Shown piece after piece: positions 7,770 to 15,359 of a stretch of DNA of 32,907 bases (the stretch's first letter is position 1; each line of letters opens with the position of its first letter). A program made the position numbers and the translations under genes. Under the pieces are notes generated by a model. It saw nothing but the letters and a program-made list of their open reading frames with translations. It made no database searches and had not been told where the DNA came from. The stretch is from an uncultured Saprospiraceae bacterium (GTDB taxonomy: Bacteria > Bacteroidota > Bacteroidia > Chitinophagales > Saprospiraceae): assembly GCA_938018185.1 (NCBI GenBank), contig CALIIW010000010.1:1-32907 (forward strand), in the 5' to 3' direction.

Positions 7770-8378
7770 ATGAAAGTATGTATTATTAATATCTTTTTAA
7801 TTTTGACAATTGTTTCTTGTAGTTCAAGTGGTGGAATAATCTTGCGCAATTCAAGTTTACAAAAACATTTTAGTCAACCAGAATTGATCATAATTAAAAA
7901 TTTCTTAATCCAATATGATTCTATTATTTGTGATAAAAACAAAGAAAACATCAAAGTTTGTTATGAACAAAACGCAAAATTAAAACAAGAGGAAGTTCTA
8001 AATACAGGTAATATCAATCGAAGCTTCCATGAAAATTTTAAAGAGCTCATTTCAAAAAACAAAGAATATTCAGATCTGGTCTGGCAACAAAGAGAAATAA
8101 ATTTCAGAAAAGATGTGTTAGGGCCTTTTAGCAAAAAGATGATCATTAAATATGATCTTGAAGGGAAGTTCTTTCTATTCTTAAAAGACTATGCTGACAA
8201 AAACAAAGAAAGTCACTTGAAAAATTTTGTGAGTTTATATGAAGAACATGATGGAATCGACCCAGCAGTTTTTAATGAATTCTTACAACATCAGGATAAA
8301 TTAGATTTCAGTAATGAAATTATTCGTGTTATCTATTTGAATCACATGTTAATGATTGAAAATGATTTTAACGAATAA
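7770..8378 (+). CDS. Small hypothetical lipoprotein
   Basis: The protein has 202 residues. It begins with MKVCIINIFLILTIVSCSSS, a short signal peptide with a lipobox-like IVSC, so Cys17 is the probable lipidated residue and the protein is probably anchored to a cell-envelope membrane. The rest is charged, Lys- and Glu-rich and probably mostly helical, without motifs that I recognise. It starts 9 bp after the preceding lipoprotein gene and is followed almost at once by a broken small frame, so the three look like one transcription unit. Two lipoproteins of unknown family in tandem suggest a shared envelope role, but this is inference from position only. Confidence 0.7.
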   Translation: MKVCIINIFLILTIVSCSSSGGIILRNSSLQKHFSQPELIIIKNFLIQYDSIICDKNKENIKVCYEQNAKLKQEEVLNTGNINRSFHENFKELISKNKEYSDLVWQQREINFRKDVLGPFSKKMIIKYDLEGKFFLFLKDYADKNKESHLKNFVSLYEEHDGIDPAVFNEFLQHQDKLDFSNEIIRVIYLNHMLMIENDFNE

Positions 8379-8379
8379 A

Positions 8380-8595
8380 ATGATTTTTTGAATATGGTTA
8401 ATCTATGTTCACAATATTCCAAGCTTCCGATACCTATTTGGCTTCGGAGGCTTTTATATATTGTATTTTGACAAAAACAAAAAGGTTTCCTCTTCTTTTG
8501 ATTATTCTCGTTTGTTTCATGTACAAGAAACAAAAATAGTTGATACCATGTCCTCGCTTAATGATCAAAACAACAAACACGTGTTTAGTATTTAA
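8380..8595 (+). pseudogene. Small membrane-protein-like frame with a stop at codon 4
   Basis: An ATG at 8380, just after the preceding stop, opens a 71-codon frame that reads on to TAA at 8593-8595 except for one in-frame TGA at 8389-8391 (M-I-F-stop-I-W-L). The part after the stop looks protein-like. It has a hydrophobic stretch around SFRYLFGFGGFYILYFDKNK and then a polar tail ending NNKHVFSI. The tight spacing to the upstream gene fits a translationally coupled third gene. It could be a recent nonsense mutation (TGG to TGA would give Trp), a product of a non-ATG start, or chance. The 112 bp after it, up to 8707, hold nothing that I can name. Confidence 0.3.
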
Positions 8596-8707
8596 ACGAA
8601 AACGGGATTGGGGTATTTTGGGGTTCTTCCTTACAGATCTCAAACTTAGTTTCTATTCACCCTAACTCTAGAAAGAGAAAGGAGAAACACTATAAAATTC
8701 ATCTTCA

Positions 8708-9046
8708 ATGTCTAAAAAAATAACTCTAATCATTTTCCTAGGAATAATAATCCTAAGTAATTTTATTCCAAAAGTAGAAATTGGAAAAGCATACATTTTT
8801 CAAAGTTCTGATGGCGATTTTAAGTACTACAAAATAGAAAGCAAGTCTGGGAGTATACCTGATTTAGAAAAACGATTCAAACAATATCTAGGTAACCGGA
8901 ACCTTAATAGAAAAGGCGACATCCTTAAAGACAAAAAAATTTATCGCACTTTTAAAAAAGAATTTTATAAGTTTTGGAGATGGCGAGAATACTTGATCAG
9001 ACCTAGATATAAATATCCTTATAGGAAGTTTATTGAAAAGGAATAA
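8708..9046 (+). CDS. Hypothetical protein with N-terminal membrane anchor
   Basis: The protein has 112 residues. A lysine-containing start leads into a hydrophobic helix at about residues 5-20 (ITLIIFLGIIILSNFI). This is either an uncleaved signal anchor or a signal peptide without a clear cleavage site. The remainder is strongly basic and aromatic, with a cluster rich in Lys, Arg, Tyr and Trp toward the C-terminus (KKEFYKFWRWREYLIRPRYK). I recognise no family. It lies downstream of the two lipoprotein genes on the same strand but is separated from them by 329 bp containing the broken small frame, so membership in one operon is uncertain. The high charge without conserved motifs makes this a modest-confidence gene. 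Confidence 0.55.
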   Translation: MSKKITLIIFLGIIILSNFIPKVEIGKAYIFQSSDGDFKYYKIESKSGSIPDLEKRFKQYLGNRNLNRKGDILKDKKIYRTFKKEFYKFWRWREYLIRPRYKYPYRKFIEKE

Positions 9047-9135
9047 TATCAAAGTGGCCATCTTGAGATCCTTAACAGTGCTTTGCTTGTAAATTTATGG
9101 TGATGACAATAAGTTGCAATACTTATTAAAAAAAA

Positions 9136-9407
9136 TGTCATTCCGCCTGCCCCTGAGCCATCGGGAAATGAGGCGATAGCGGAATTGAGGAATCATTTCG
9201 AACAGCGTGGAGAAATCTTATTGGGCAGTCTTGTAATAATAACTTTATTGTTAACAATTGCATATGACTCTTTTGTATAAGATGTCCCAAGCATGCTAGA
9301 TGGAACAGATTTCTCCATTCGCTTTGCCTGCGGCAGTCTCAGTCGAAATTTATCCTTATACTAACTTGCGATTCCTTGACTTCACTGTCGTTACGCTCGG
9401 AATGACA
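9136..9407. repeat. Non-coding element with 10-bp inverted ends (dispersed repeat family)
   Basis: TGTCATTCCG at 9136-9145 is the exact inverse of CGGAATGACA at 9398-9407. Inside, GGAGAAATCT at 9209-9218 is the exact inverse of AGATTTCTCC at 9307-9316. Pieces of the same vocabulary recur at 13809, 13985 and 14047-14076, so this is a dispersed intergenic repeat rather than a gene. It may be MITE-like; no transposase is present. The remainder of the gap, 9408-9800, shows no convincing gene. Confidence 0.55.
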
Positions 9408-9800
9408 ACCCAATAAAAAACGATTCAACATATTTTCAACAAAAAAAAGACTTGTCATAGATAGATAGATGGCCTCTTTTGTTTTTAATTTATCAATGTA
9501 ATGATGAACTATATTTAGCTTTACTAATCTTTGCCTTGGTCTATGGCTCAACTCAAGCTTCGGAAAGCATCAATTCTACAACATCCAAAGGATATACGTT
9601 ATGTTACGGAATCCCACATTGAGAAAGGTTATCAGTCGCTTATTTCAATGATTTAACTTTCTACTTTATTTTTCACTTTATCTGCTTCTCCTTTTAGCTT
9701 TATTACTTTGAATAACCAAAGAGAATCTCTAAGAGACAAGCCCCATCTCCCACATTTAACTCCCCATTAATACATTTCATTCCAAAACATTCTTAATTTT

Positions 9801-11447
9801 ATGGAAACAACTAAAATAATGATAAAATTTATCTGCACTGCTATATTGTCAACTTTGTGCCTAACGGCATTCAGCCAAGGACCTCCGGTAATAGTTCCTG
9901 AAAAAGACTTAGGCAACTTTACTGATGGCAGCCCATATATAGATCCCAATCCTTTCATGGAAACCATCAATGCTTCAGAGATGAGAGAAATCCTGACAGT
10001 TTTGGCATCTGACGAGTATGAAGGCAGAGAGACAGGTACTGCAGGAAATAAAAAAGCAGCACAATACATTGCTGATAAGTTCAGAAGCTTTGGTTTACCT
10101 CAAATAGGAGAAAACTATTCTTATTTCCAATCAGTGAATTTTAGCAAAGAAGGTTGGAACAAACTGGGTCTAAGTATAGATGGAAAGAAATACAAAAACC
10201 TGATTGACTTTTTCGCCTTTGCAGGAACTAATGTCGACAATCCTGATATGCAGATTGATGAAGTTATGTTTTTAGGTTATGGCATTGATTCAGATAATTA
10301 TTCTGACTATAAAGGAGTGAATGTCACGGGCAAGACCATCATGGTTTATGATGGTGAACCGAAAAGAGCGAATGGCGATTATTATGTCAACAATGCGAAG
10401 ACCCCATCTGATTGGTCAGCGGATTTTAGAAAGAAAGTCAGAACAGCACATCAAAAAGGAGCTAAGGCAATTTTGATCATTGATGCGAGTATTGGAAAAA
10501 AGGTTGGTGAGAATAGAAATGCCTTATTGAGTTCAAGATTGCAATTGGGAGAAGGGGAAGTACCTAAAGGAAAATATTGTAACAATCTTTTTATTTCTCC
10601 AAATGTCGCTAAGAACATCATTGGAAAGAAATTCAAAAAAGTAGTCAAAGCAAGAAAAAAAATAGAGAAGAAAGGAATTTCTAAAGCACTGAAAATTCCA
10701 ACAAATCTAAAAATCAACTTAGATAAGAATGAAACAAAAATTTTAGGAGACAATGTTTTAGGATACATTGAAGGCAATGATCCAAAATTAAAAGACGAGG
10801 TGGTCGTCGTTACGGCTCACTATGATCACCTAGGCAAAAGAGGCAATGACATATATAATGGTGCAGATGATAATGGCTCTGGTACAACAACAGTACTGGA
10901 AGTAGCCCAAGCGTTTGCAGAAGCAAGAAAAAGTGGCGTTGGTCCAAGAAGATCTGTTTTGGTTATGTTGGTCACAGGTGAAGAAAAGGGCTTATTGGGT
11001 TCAAAGTATTATTCAGAGTTTCCAATATTTCCACTTGACAAAACAGTTGCAAATGTAAATGTAGACATGGTCGGTAGGGTTGATGCAAAATATGAAGATA
11101 ATCCTGACTATATATATGTGATAGGTTCCGATAGATTGAGTACGGAGTTGCACAATATCAATGAAGCGGTGAATAAAAAATTTACTAATTTAACTTTGGA
11201 TTATACATATAATGCTGAAAACGATCCTAACAGATACTACTACAGGTCGGATCACTATAACTTTGCTGAAAAAGGAATTCCTGCAATATTTTATTTCAAT
11301 GGGACACATGCTGATTATCACATGATTACAGACACAGTTGAAAAGATAAATTTTGAAAAGATGGAAAAGATTGGCAAACTTGTTTTCTTGACTGCCTGGG
11401 AATTGGCAAATAGAGATAAGAAAATTTCTGTAGACGTTGTAGATTAA
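9801..11447 (+). CDS. Secreted M28-family zinc peptidase with PA-like insert
   Basis: This 548-residue protein begins with a signal peptide (hydrophobic IKFICTAILSTLCLTAF, cleavage probably near residue 25, AFSQ). A PA-like insert at roughly 145-300 precedes the catalytic core. The core shows the M28 zinc ligands in order: H340 in TAHYDHLG, D356 in NGADDNGSG, the Glu pair E394-E395 in TGEEKGLLGS, D422 in NVDMVGR, and H507 in THADYHMITDT. Family members are di-zinc aminopeptidases or carboxypeptidases that cleave peptides outside the cytoplasm; the specificity cannot be read here. There is no T9SS tail, so the protein is probably periplasmic or outer-membrane associated. Translation could also begin at the ATG at 9819. 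The gene stands alone; a TACATTTC at 9772-9779 is at best a weak -7 box. Confidence 0.9.
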   Translation: METTKIMIKFICTAILSTLCLTAFSQGPPVIVPEKDLGNFTDGSPYIDPNPFMETINASEMREILTVLASDEYEGRETGTAGNKKAAQYIADKFRSFGLPQIGENYSYFQSVNFSKEGWNKLGLSIDGKKYKNLIDFFAFAGTNVDNPDMQIDEVMFLGYGIDSDNYSDYKGVNVTGKTIMVYDGEPKRANGDYYVNNAKTPSDWSADFRKKVRTAHQKGAKAILIIDASIGKKVGENRNALLSSRLQLGEGEVPKGKYCNNLFISPNVAKNIIGKKFKKVVKARKKIEKKGISKALKIPTNLKINLDKNETKILGDNVLGYIEGNDPKLKDEVVVVTAHYDHLGKRGNDIYNGADDNGSGTTTVLEVAQAFAEARKSGVGPRRSVLVMLVTGEEKGLLGSKYYSEFPIFPLDKTVANVNVDMVGRVDAKYEDNPDYIYVIGSDRLSTELHNINEAVNKKFTNLTLDYTYNAENDPNRYYYRSDHYNFAEKGIPAIFYFNGTHADYHMITDTVEKINFEKMEKIGKLVFLTAWELANRDKKISVDVVD

Positions 11448-11461
11448 AAAATGAGAGAGAA

Positions 11462-11491
11462 GGACTGATTTACCCCCCAATGAACCAGTCC
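11462..11491 (+). other. C6-loop hairpin, copy 1
   Basis: GGACTGATT (11462-11470) pairs with AACCAGTCC (11483-11491) with one A-C mismatch, enclosing the loop TACCCCCCAATG. It begins 14 bp after the M28 stop and has no T run, so it does not look like a terminator. AACTCACTCTT follows it, as a similar string follows copy 2. A small hairpin AAGACC/GGTCTT lies at 11503-11520. Confidence 0.55.
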
Positions 11492-11584
11492 AACTCACTC
11501 TTAAGACCGCTTTAGGTCTTATTCTTCGGTTTAATTATCGTCTTATTATAATTTCTTTCTGTAAAGAGGAAAGGAGCGAGCGAA

Positions 11585-11615
11585 AGATCAGTTCTACCCC
11601 CCGATGAACTGATCT
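11585..11615 (+). other. C6-loop hairpin, copy 2
   Basis: AGATCAGTTC (11585-11594) pairs perfectly with GAACTGATCT (11606-11615) around the loop TACCCCCCGAT. Copy 2 lies 124 bp after copy 1. Loop, flanks and downstream ACTCACCCTT are conserved, while several stem positions differ with pairing kept. Confidence 0.6.
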
Positions 11616-11669
11616 ACTCACCCTTTAAAGTTATTTCTAACCTTAATTCTTCTATTCGATTTATTTTTA

Positions 11670-11689
11670 TATTTCGCTGGGGGGAAATA
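11670..11689 (+). other. G-rich-loop hairpin downstream of the C6 hairpins
   Basis: TATTTC (11670-11675) pairs with GAAATA (11684-11689) around a GCTGGGGG loop. The run of six G at 11679-11684 is complementary to the C6 loops of the two upstream hairpins, so loop-loop pairing is possible in one transcript. The remaining 11690-11875 holds only the htpG promoter region. Confidence 0.4.
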
Positions 11690-11814
11690 AATATCGAAAC
11701 ACAATTACTCTTAAGGCAACTTTGATGCCATATGAATTGTTTATAATATGAATATGCATCGTGCTTAACAGTATGTTTACTCTAAATATTTATGACTATT
11801 TTTATACCAGAAAA

Positions 11815-11822
11815 TAGATTTG
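11815..11822 (+). promoter_or_regulatory. Candidate -7 box of htpG
   Basis: TAGATTTG matches TAnnTTTG and would start transcription roughly 45 bases before the htpG ATG. I see no good TTG element at the expected -33 position, so the promoter may need an activator or use another site. Confidence 0.4.
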
Positions 11823-11875
11823 ATTAGCTCTTAATTGAATACGTATTATTAAACCAGATTATAAATACATTTAAA

Positions 11876-13738
11876 ATGCAAAAAGGTACTATTTCCGTCC
11901 AAACCGAGAACATTTTTCCCATAATCAAACAATTTCTTTATTCGGATCAAGAGATCTTTTTAAGAGAATTGGTGTCCAATGCAGTAGATGCGAGTAATAA
12001 ATTAAAAACTTTATCTCGTAAGGGAGATTTTAAAGGGGAACTTGGAGAAATGAAAATTCAGGTCGTTTTAGATAAAGAAAATAAAACGCTGAGCATTATT
12101 GACAAAGGTCTTGGCATGTCCGAGGAGGAAGTGCAAAAATATCTTAACCAAGTGGCGTTTTCGTCGGCACAAGAATTTCTTGAAAAGTATAAGAATGATA
12201 GTTCCATCATCGGACACTTTGGTCTAGGTTTTTATTCTGCTTTTATGGTTGCAGAAAAAATAGAAGTTTTGACTCAATCTTATCGTGAAGAAGCTCCTTC
12301 CGTAAAGTGGACTTGTACAGGTGACACGGAGTACACCATTGAGGAAATTGAAAAGAAAGAACGGGGTACGCACATCATTCTTCATGTAGGAGATGACTCG
12401 GTAGAGTTTCTTGAAAAGGCAAGGATTTCAGGATTACTTGACAAGTATTGTAAGTTTCTTCCTATTGAAATTCAATTCGGGACGAAGACAGAGAAGAAAT
12501 TTGAAAATGAAGAAGATAAAGAAGGAACTGAAATAGAAGTTGACAATATTGTCAACAACCCAAATCCCATTTGGAAAAAAGCAGCGTCTGAATTAACGGA
12601 TGAAGACTATAAGAGCTTTTACAATGAGCTATATCCATTTTCTGCTCCACCGATGTTTTGGATTCATTTGAGTATCGATTATCCTTTTAATTTAACAGGG
12701 ATACTTTACTTTCCAAAAGTGACAGCAGGCATAGAATTGCAAAAAAATAAAATTCAATTATATAGCAATCAGGTTTATGTTACTGATGAAGTAAAAGAGA
12801 TTGTGCCTGAATTTTTGACTTTACTCCATGGTGTGATAGATTCACCAGATATTCCACTTAATGTATCTAGGTCTTATTTGCAATCAGACCAGAATGTAAA
12901 AAAGATCACTGGCTATATCACTAAAAAAGTTGCTGACAAATTAAATGACCTATACAAAAAAGAGCCAGATACATTTAAAGAAAAATGGTCTGACCTTTCT
13001 GTGTTTGTGAAATATGGAATGATCTCAGATGAGAAGTTCTACGACAAGGCTGTAAATTTTGCATTGCTGCAAAATACGGAGAAAGAATATTCTACAATAG
13101 AGGCCTATAAAGAAAAGATCAAAGCCAATCAAGTTGACAAACATGGCAAACACGTTTTCCTTTATACCAACAATCTGGAGGATCATGCTTCCTTTGTGAA
13201 GTCAGCAAAAGGTAGAGGCTATTCTGTGCTAGTCCTGGATCATATGATTGACAATCATTTCATTCAGCAGTTGGAACAGAAATTTGGAGACATCACTTTT
13301 GTGCGAGTCGATTCAGATATCGTCAGCAATTTGATTCAAAAGGATGAAGTTGTTGAGTCTGTGCTCAATGAGAAAGAAATCGAGAAAGTACAAGCAATGT
13401 TTTCTGGAAAACTAGGAGAGCGACAAAACCAGCTACAAGTAAAGGCACTTTCGCCGGACGATCAGCCAGTCGTAATTACGAAGCCTGAATTTATGCGTCG
13501 AATGAAAGAGATGCAAGCAATGCAAGGAATGGATATGGGAATGTTTCCTGACTCTTATAATATTGTTGTTAATTCTAATCATCCATTGGTAGCTGAAAAG
13601 CTTCTAAAAATGAAAGGCAAAGAAAAGAAGGAAGATTTTGCTTATTATTTAGTTCAACTTGGTTTATTAAATCAAGGCATGCTAAAAGGGGAAGAGCTTT
13701 CTAACTTTATTAGTAGAAGTATCGAATTTGTAAAATAA
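11876..13738 (+). CDS. htpG: Molecular chaperone HtpG (Hsp90)
   Basis: This 620-residue cytosolic Hsp90 is an ATP-driven homodimeric chaperone that helps clients fold and mature. The GHKL ATPase domain occupies about residues 1-215. E31 and N35 lie in LRELVSNAVDAS, the nucleotide-binding DxGxG motif is D76-G80 in IIDKGLGMS, and the glycine lid motif GHFGLGFYS is at 113-121. The middle domain follows, including the conserved SRSYLQSDQNVKKI segment. The C-terminal dimerisation domain ends at residue 620, a normal bacterial length with no eukaryotic MEEVD tail. The ATG at 11876 fits the family start (QKGTISVQTENIF). The gene stands alone between a 428-bp leader region with hairpins and a strong terminator. 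Heat regulation is plausible but not shown by the sequence. Confidence 0.97.
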   Translation: MQKGTISVQTENIFPIIKQFLYSDQEIFLRELVSNAVDASNKLKTLSRKGDFKGELGEMKIQVVLDKENKTLSIIDKGLGMSEEEVQKYLNQVAFSSAQEFLEKYKNDSSIIGHFGLGFYSAFMVAEKIEVLTQSYREEAPSVKWTCTGDTEYTIEEIEKKERGTHIILHVGDDSVEFLEKARISGLLDKYCKFLPIEIQFGTKTEKKFENEEDKEGTEIEVDNIVNNPNPIWKKAASELTDEDYKSFYNELYPFSAPPMFWIHLSIDYPFNLTGILYFPKVTAGIELQKNKIQLYSNQVYVTDEVKEIVPEFLTLLHGVIDSPDIPLNVSRSYLQSDQNVKKITGYITKKVADKLNDLYKKEPDTFKEKWSDLSVFVKYGMISDEKFYDKAVNFALLQNTEKEYSTIEAYKEKIKANQVDKHGKHVFLYTNNLEDHASFVKSAKGRGYSVLVLDHMIDNHFIQQLEQKFGDITFVRVDSDIVSNLIQKDEVVESVLNEKEIEKVQAMFSGKLGERQNQLQVKALSPDDQPVVITKPEFMRRMKEMQAMQGMDMGMFPDSYNIVVNSNHPLVAEKLLKMKGKEKKEDFAYYLVQLGLLNQGMLKGEELSNFISRSIEFVK

Positions 13739-13762
13739 ATCACATTCAACATAGAATGCTTG

Positions 13763-13800
13763 AAAAGCTCCCAATACTGAAAAGTTTTGGGAGCTTTTTT
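13763..13800 (+). terminator. Rho-independent terminator of htpG
   Basis: AAAAGCTCCCAA (13763-13774) pairs perfectly with TTGGGAGCTTTT (13787-13798), and the T run continues to 13800. It lies 25 bp after the htpG stop. Confidence 0.92.
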
Positions 13801-14046
13801 ACTTTCTAAGATTTCTCCAAGATGGTCCAAATGAATTTTGAGCTACCATCTTGATCCCTCTACTTCGCTGACACTATGTTTTATCTATGACAAGTTTGGT
13901 TTACAAGCCAAATGATACAGGCTTATTAATTAATTCGATCTGCACTCGGTTAATTTGAAAATTACTTTCACAAAGAACAGTGTAAGATTTCTCCGCTCCA
14001 TTGCATTACGGTCGAAATTAAATAAAACAAAAACAAGTGATCCTTC

Positions 14047-14257
14047 GACTTCACTATCGTTCCGCTCAGGATGACAAATCTATTTTGCTTTGCTCTAGTC
14101 CCCGAGTACTCGGGACAGACAGGATGACAATCATTCTAAGATAACTTTATTACCCTAAATTTACAAGCAAAGCATTGTTAAGGATCTCAGTATGACAAAT
14201 CCATTTCGCTTTGCTCCAGTCCCCGAGTACTCAGGGACAAGCAGGATGACAATCATC
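14047..14257. repeat. Dispersed intergenic repeats, two tandemly placed copies
   Basis: Two near-identical blocks of about 65 bp lie at 14071-14135 and 14192-14257. Each runs from ATGACAAATC through GCTTTGCTC and the near-palindrome CCCCGAGTACTCGGG to AGGATGACAATCAT. The 30 bp before the first copy (14047-14076) match 9378-9407 with 4 differences. AGATTTCTCC also occurs at 13809-13818 and 13985-13994. The whole gap 13801-14488 reads as repeat-derived non-coding DNA, and frames open through it are not credible genes. Confidence 0.65.
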
Positions 14258-14408
14258 CATTTCAACAATCGTGATAATTTATTTGGTACTACTAAAAATG
14301 TACAATCGAGCATTATGAAGGTTTTAGCAATGATATTAATGCTTAAACCCATACAACACACAATTAAAAAATTAATATTAATTAAATAAAAATATTAATT
14401 ATTTTGTG

Positions 14409-14416
14409 TAAATTTG
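14409..14416 (+). promoter_or_regulatory. Candidate -7 box of the peroxiredoxin-clpS-aat run
   Basis: TAAATTTG matches TAnnTTTG and lies 72 bp before the peroxiredoxin ATG. No clear -33 TTG is present in the A/T-only sequence upstream. Confidence 0.4.
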
Positions 14417-14488
14417 TCTTATTAAGCGTCAGCTTACCCCAAAATCCAGTTTTTCCCGTATTTTACCGTTATAACCATTAATTAAAAT

Positions 14489-14962
14489 ATGTTACTTGAA
14501 ATCGGCTCAAAAGCCCCAGAATTCAATTTAGTTTCCGACGAGCTGAAAGAAGTTAAATTAAGCGATTATAAAGGAAAAAACGTCGTCCTTTTATTCTTCC
14601 CTCTTGCATTTACAGGTGTTTGTACAACTGAACTATGCACGATGAGAGATAGTATGACACAGTTTAATGAGTGGAACACAGACATCCTTGCGGTATCAAT
14701 AGATTCCCCATTTTCTTTGCAAAAATTCAAAGAGCAAGAAGGATTTAATTTTCCGTTATTGTCTGATTTCAATAAGGACGCAAGCAGGGCTTATGACACT
14801 TTGTATGAGGAATTTCCTGCTTTTGGAATGAAAGGCGTATCTAAAAGATCAGCCTTTGTTATAGACAAAGAAGGTATAGTGAGATATCAAGAAATTTGTG
14901 GAAGTCCTGGAGATTTACCAAATTTTGATGCAATCAAAGAAACTATATCTGCTTTAAATTAG
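14489..14962 (+). CDS. AhpE-like peroxiredoxin
   Basis: The protein has 157 residues and a thioredoxin-fold peroxidase core; such enzymes reduce hydrogen peroxide and organic hydroperoxides in the cytosol. The peroxidatic motif is P38-LAF-T42-GV-C45, so C45 is the attacking Cys. The supporting Arg is R120 in KRSAFVID. A second Cys, C50, sits five residues on in CTTELC, and C137 lies near the end; either might act as a resolving Cys. The short loop after C45 and the pattern FPLAFTGVCTTELCTMRD resemble AhpE and related one-Cys proteins more than classical two-Cys Prx or BCP. The ATG at 14489 fits the family start (IGSKAPEF). clpS starts 37 bp downstream, so cotranscription is likely. Confidence 0.88.
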   Translation: MLLEIGSKAPEFNLVSDELKEVKLSDYKGKNVVLLFFPLAFTGVCTTELCTMRDSMTQFNEWNTDILAVSIDSPFSLQKFKEQEGFNFPLLSDFNKDASRAYDTLYEEFPAFGMKGVSKRSAFVIDKEGIVRYQEICGSPGDLPNFDAIKETISALN

Positions 14963-14999
14963 TTATCTTAGTTGTAATAGTTTAAAACAAAATGAAATT

Positions 15000-15326
15000 A
15001 TGTTTTCTGAGGATATTTTAAAAATGCACAATAGTGTTTTTAGCACAGCAGTAGAAGAAGAATTATTAGTTGAAGAACTAGTAGAAGAAAAGGTTGGAGA
15101 AACCAGTGAGCTTGTGGTATACAATGATGACCATAATACTTTTGACTGGGTGATCCAATGTTTCATAGAAATACTTAACCATTCTTATCAGCAATCAGAG
15201 CAGTTGTCTTTATTAGTTCATTTCAAAGGAAGAGCAGCAGTCAAGACAGCCCCATTTAAAGTTTTAAAACCTTTGAAAGATGCCCTAATAGATAGAGGAT
15301 TGTCTGCAGTTATAGAAGGCGCTTAA
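15000..15326 (+). CDS. clpS: ATP-dependent Clp protease adaptor ClpS
   Basis: The protein has 108 residues. ClpS binds proteins with bulky N-terminal residues and hands them to a Clp ATPase for degradation (N-degron pathway). The core begins at VVYNDDHNTFDWVIQC: N42, D43, D44 and T47 are the expected positions that hold the substrate alpha-amino group. H74 and G77 lie in LLVHFKGRA, and the C-terminal strand is GLSAVIE. An acidic Glu-rich stretch at about residues 19-34 precedes the core, where ClpS proteins have a flexible N-terminal extension. The start could be the ATG at 15000 or the one at 15024. aat follows 33 bp later, which strengthens the assignment because the two proteins act in the same pathway. 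Confidence 0.9.
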   Translation: MFSEDILKMHNSVFSTAVEEELLVEELVEEKVGETSELVVYNDDHNTFDWVIQCFIEILNHSYQQSEQLSLLVHFKGRAAVKTAPFKVLKPLKDALIDRGLSAVIEGA

Positions 15327-15359
15327 TTTACTATACACTCAAAAATATCTTATTACCTA

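Noticed and set aside
9543..9656. 37-codon frame starting ATGGCTCAACTC
   Set aside because: No membrane helix, no recognised motif, no promoter and it lies in repeat-rich non-coding DNA; too little evidence.
11480..11515. Possible 11-residue leader peptide starting at the ATG in the C6 hairpin loop
   Set aside because: The second hairpin has ATG-AAC-TGA at the same position, so the peptide is not conserved; ATG is better explained as part of the loop sequence.
14161..14389. Overlapping open frames on both strands after htpG
   Set aside because: They run through the dispersed repeats, and repeat-derived sequence explains them.
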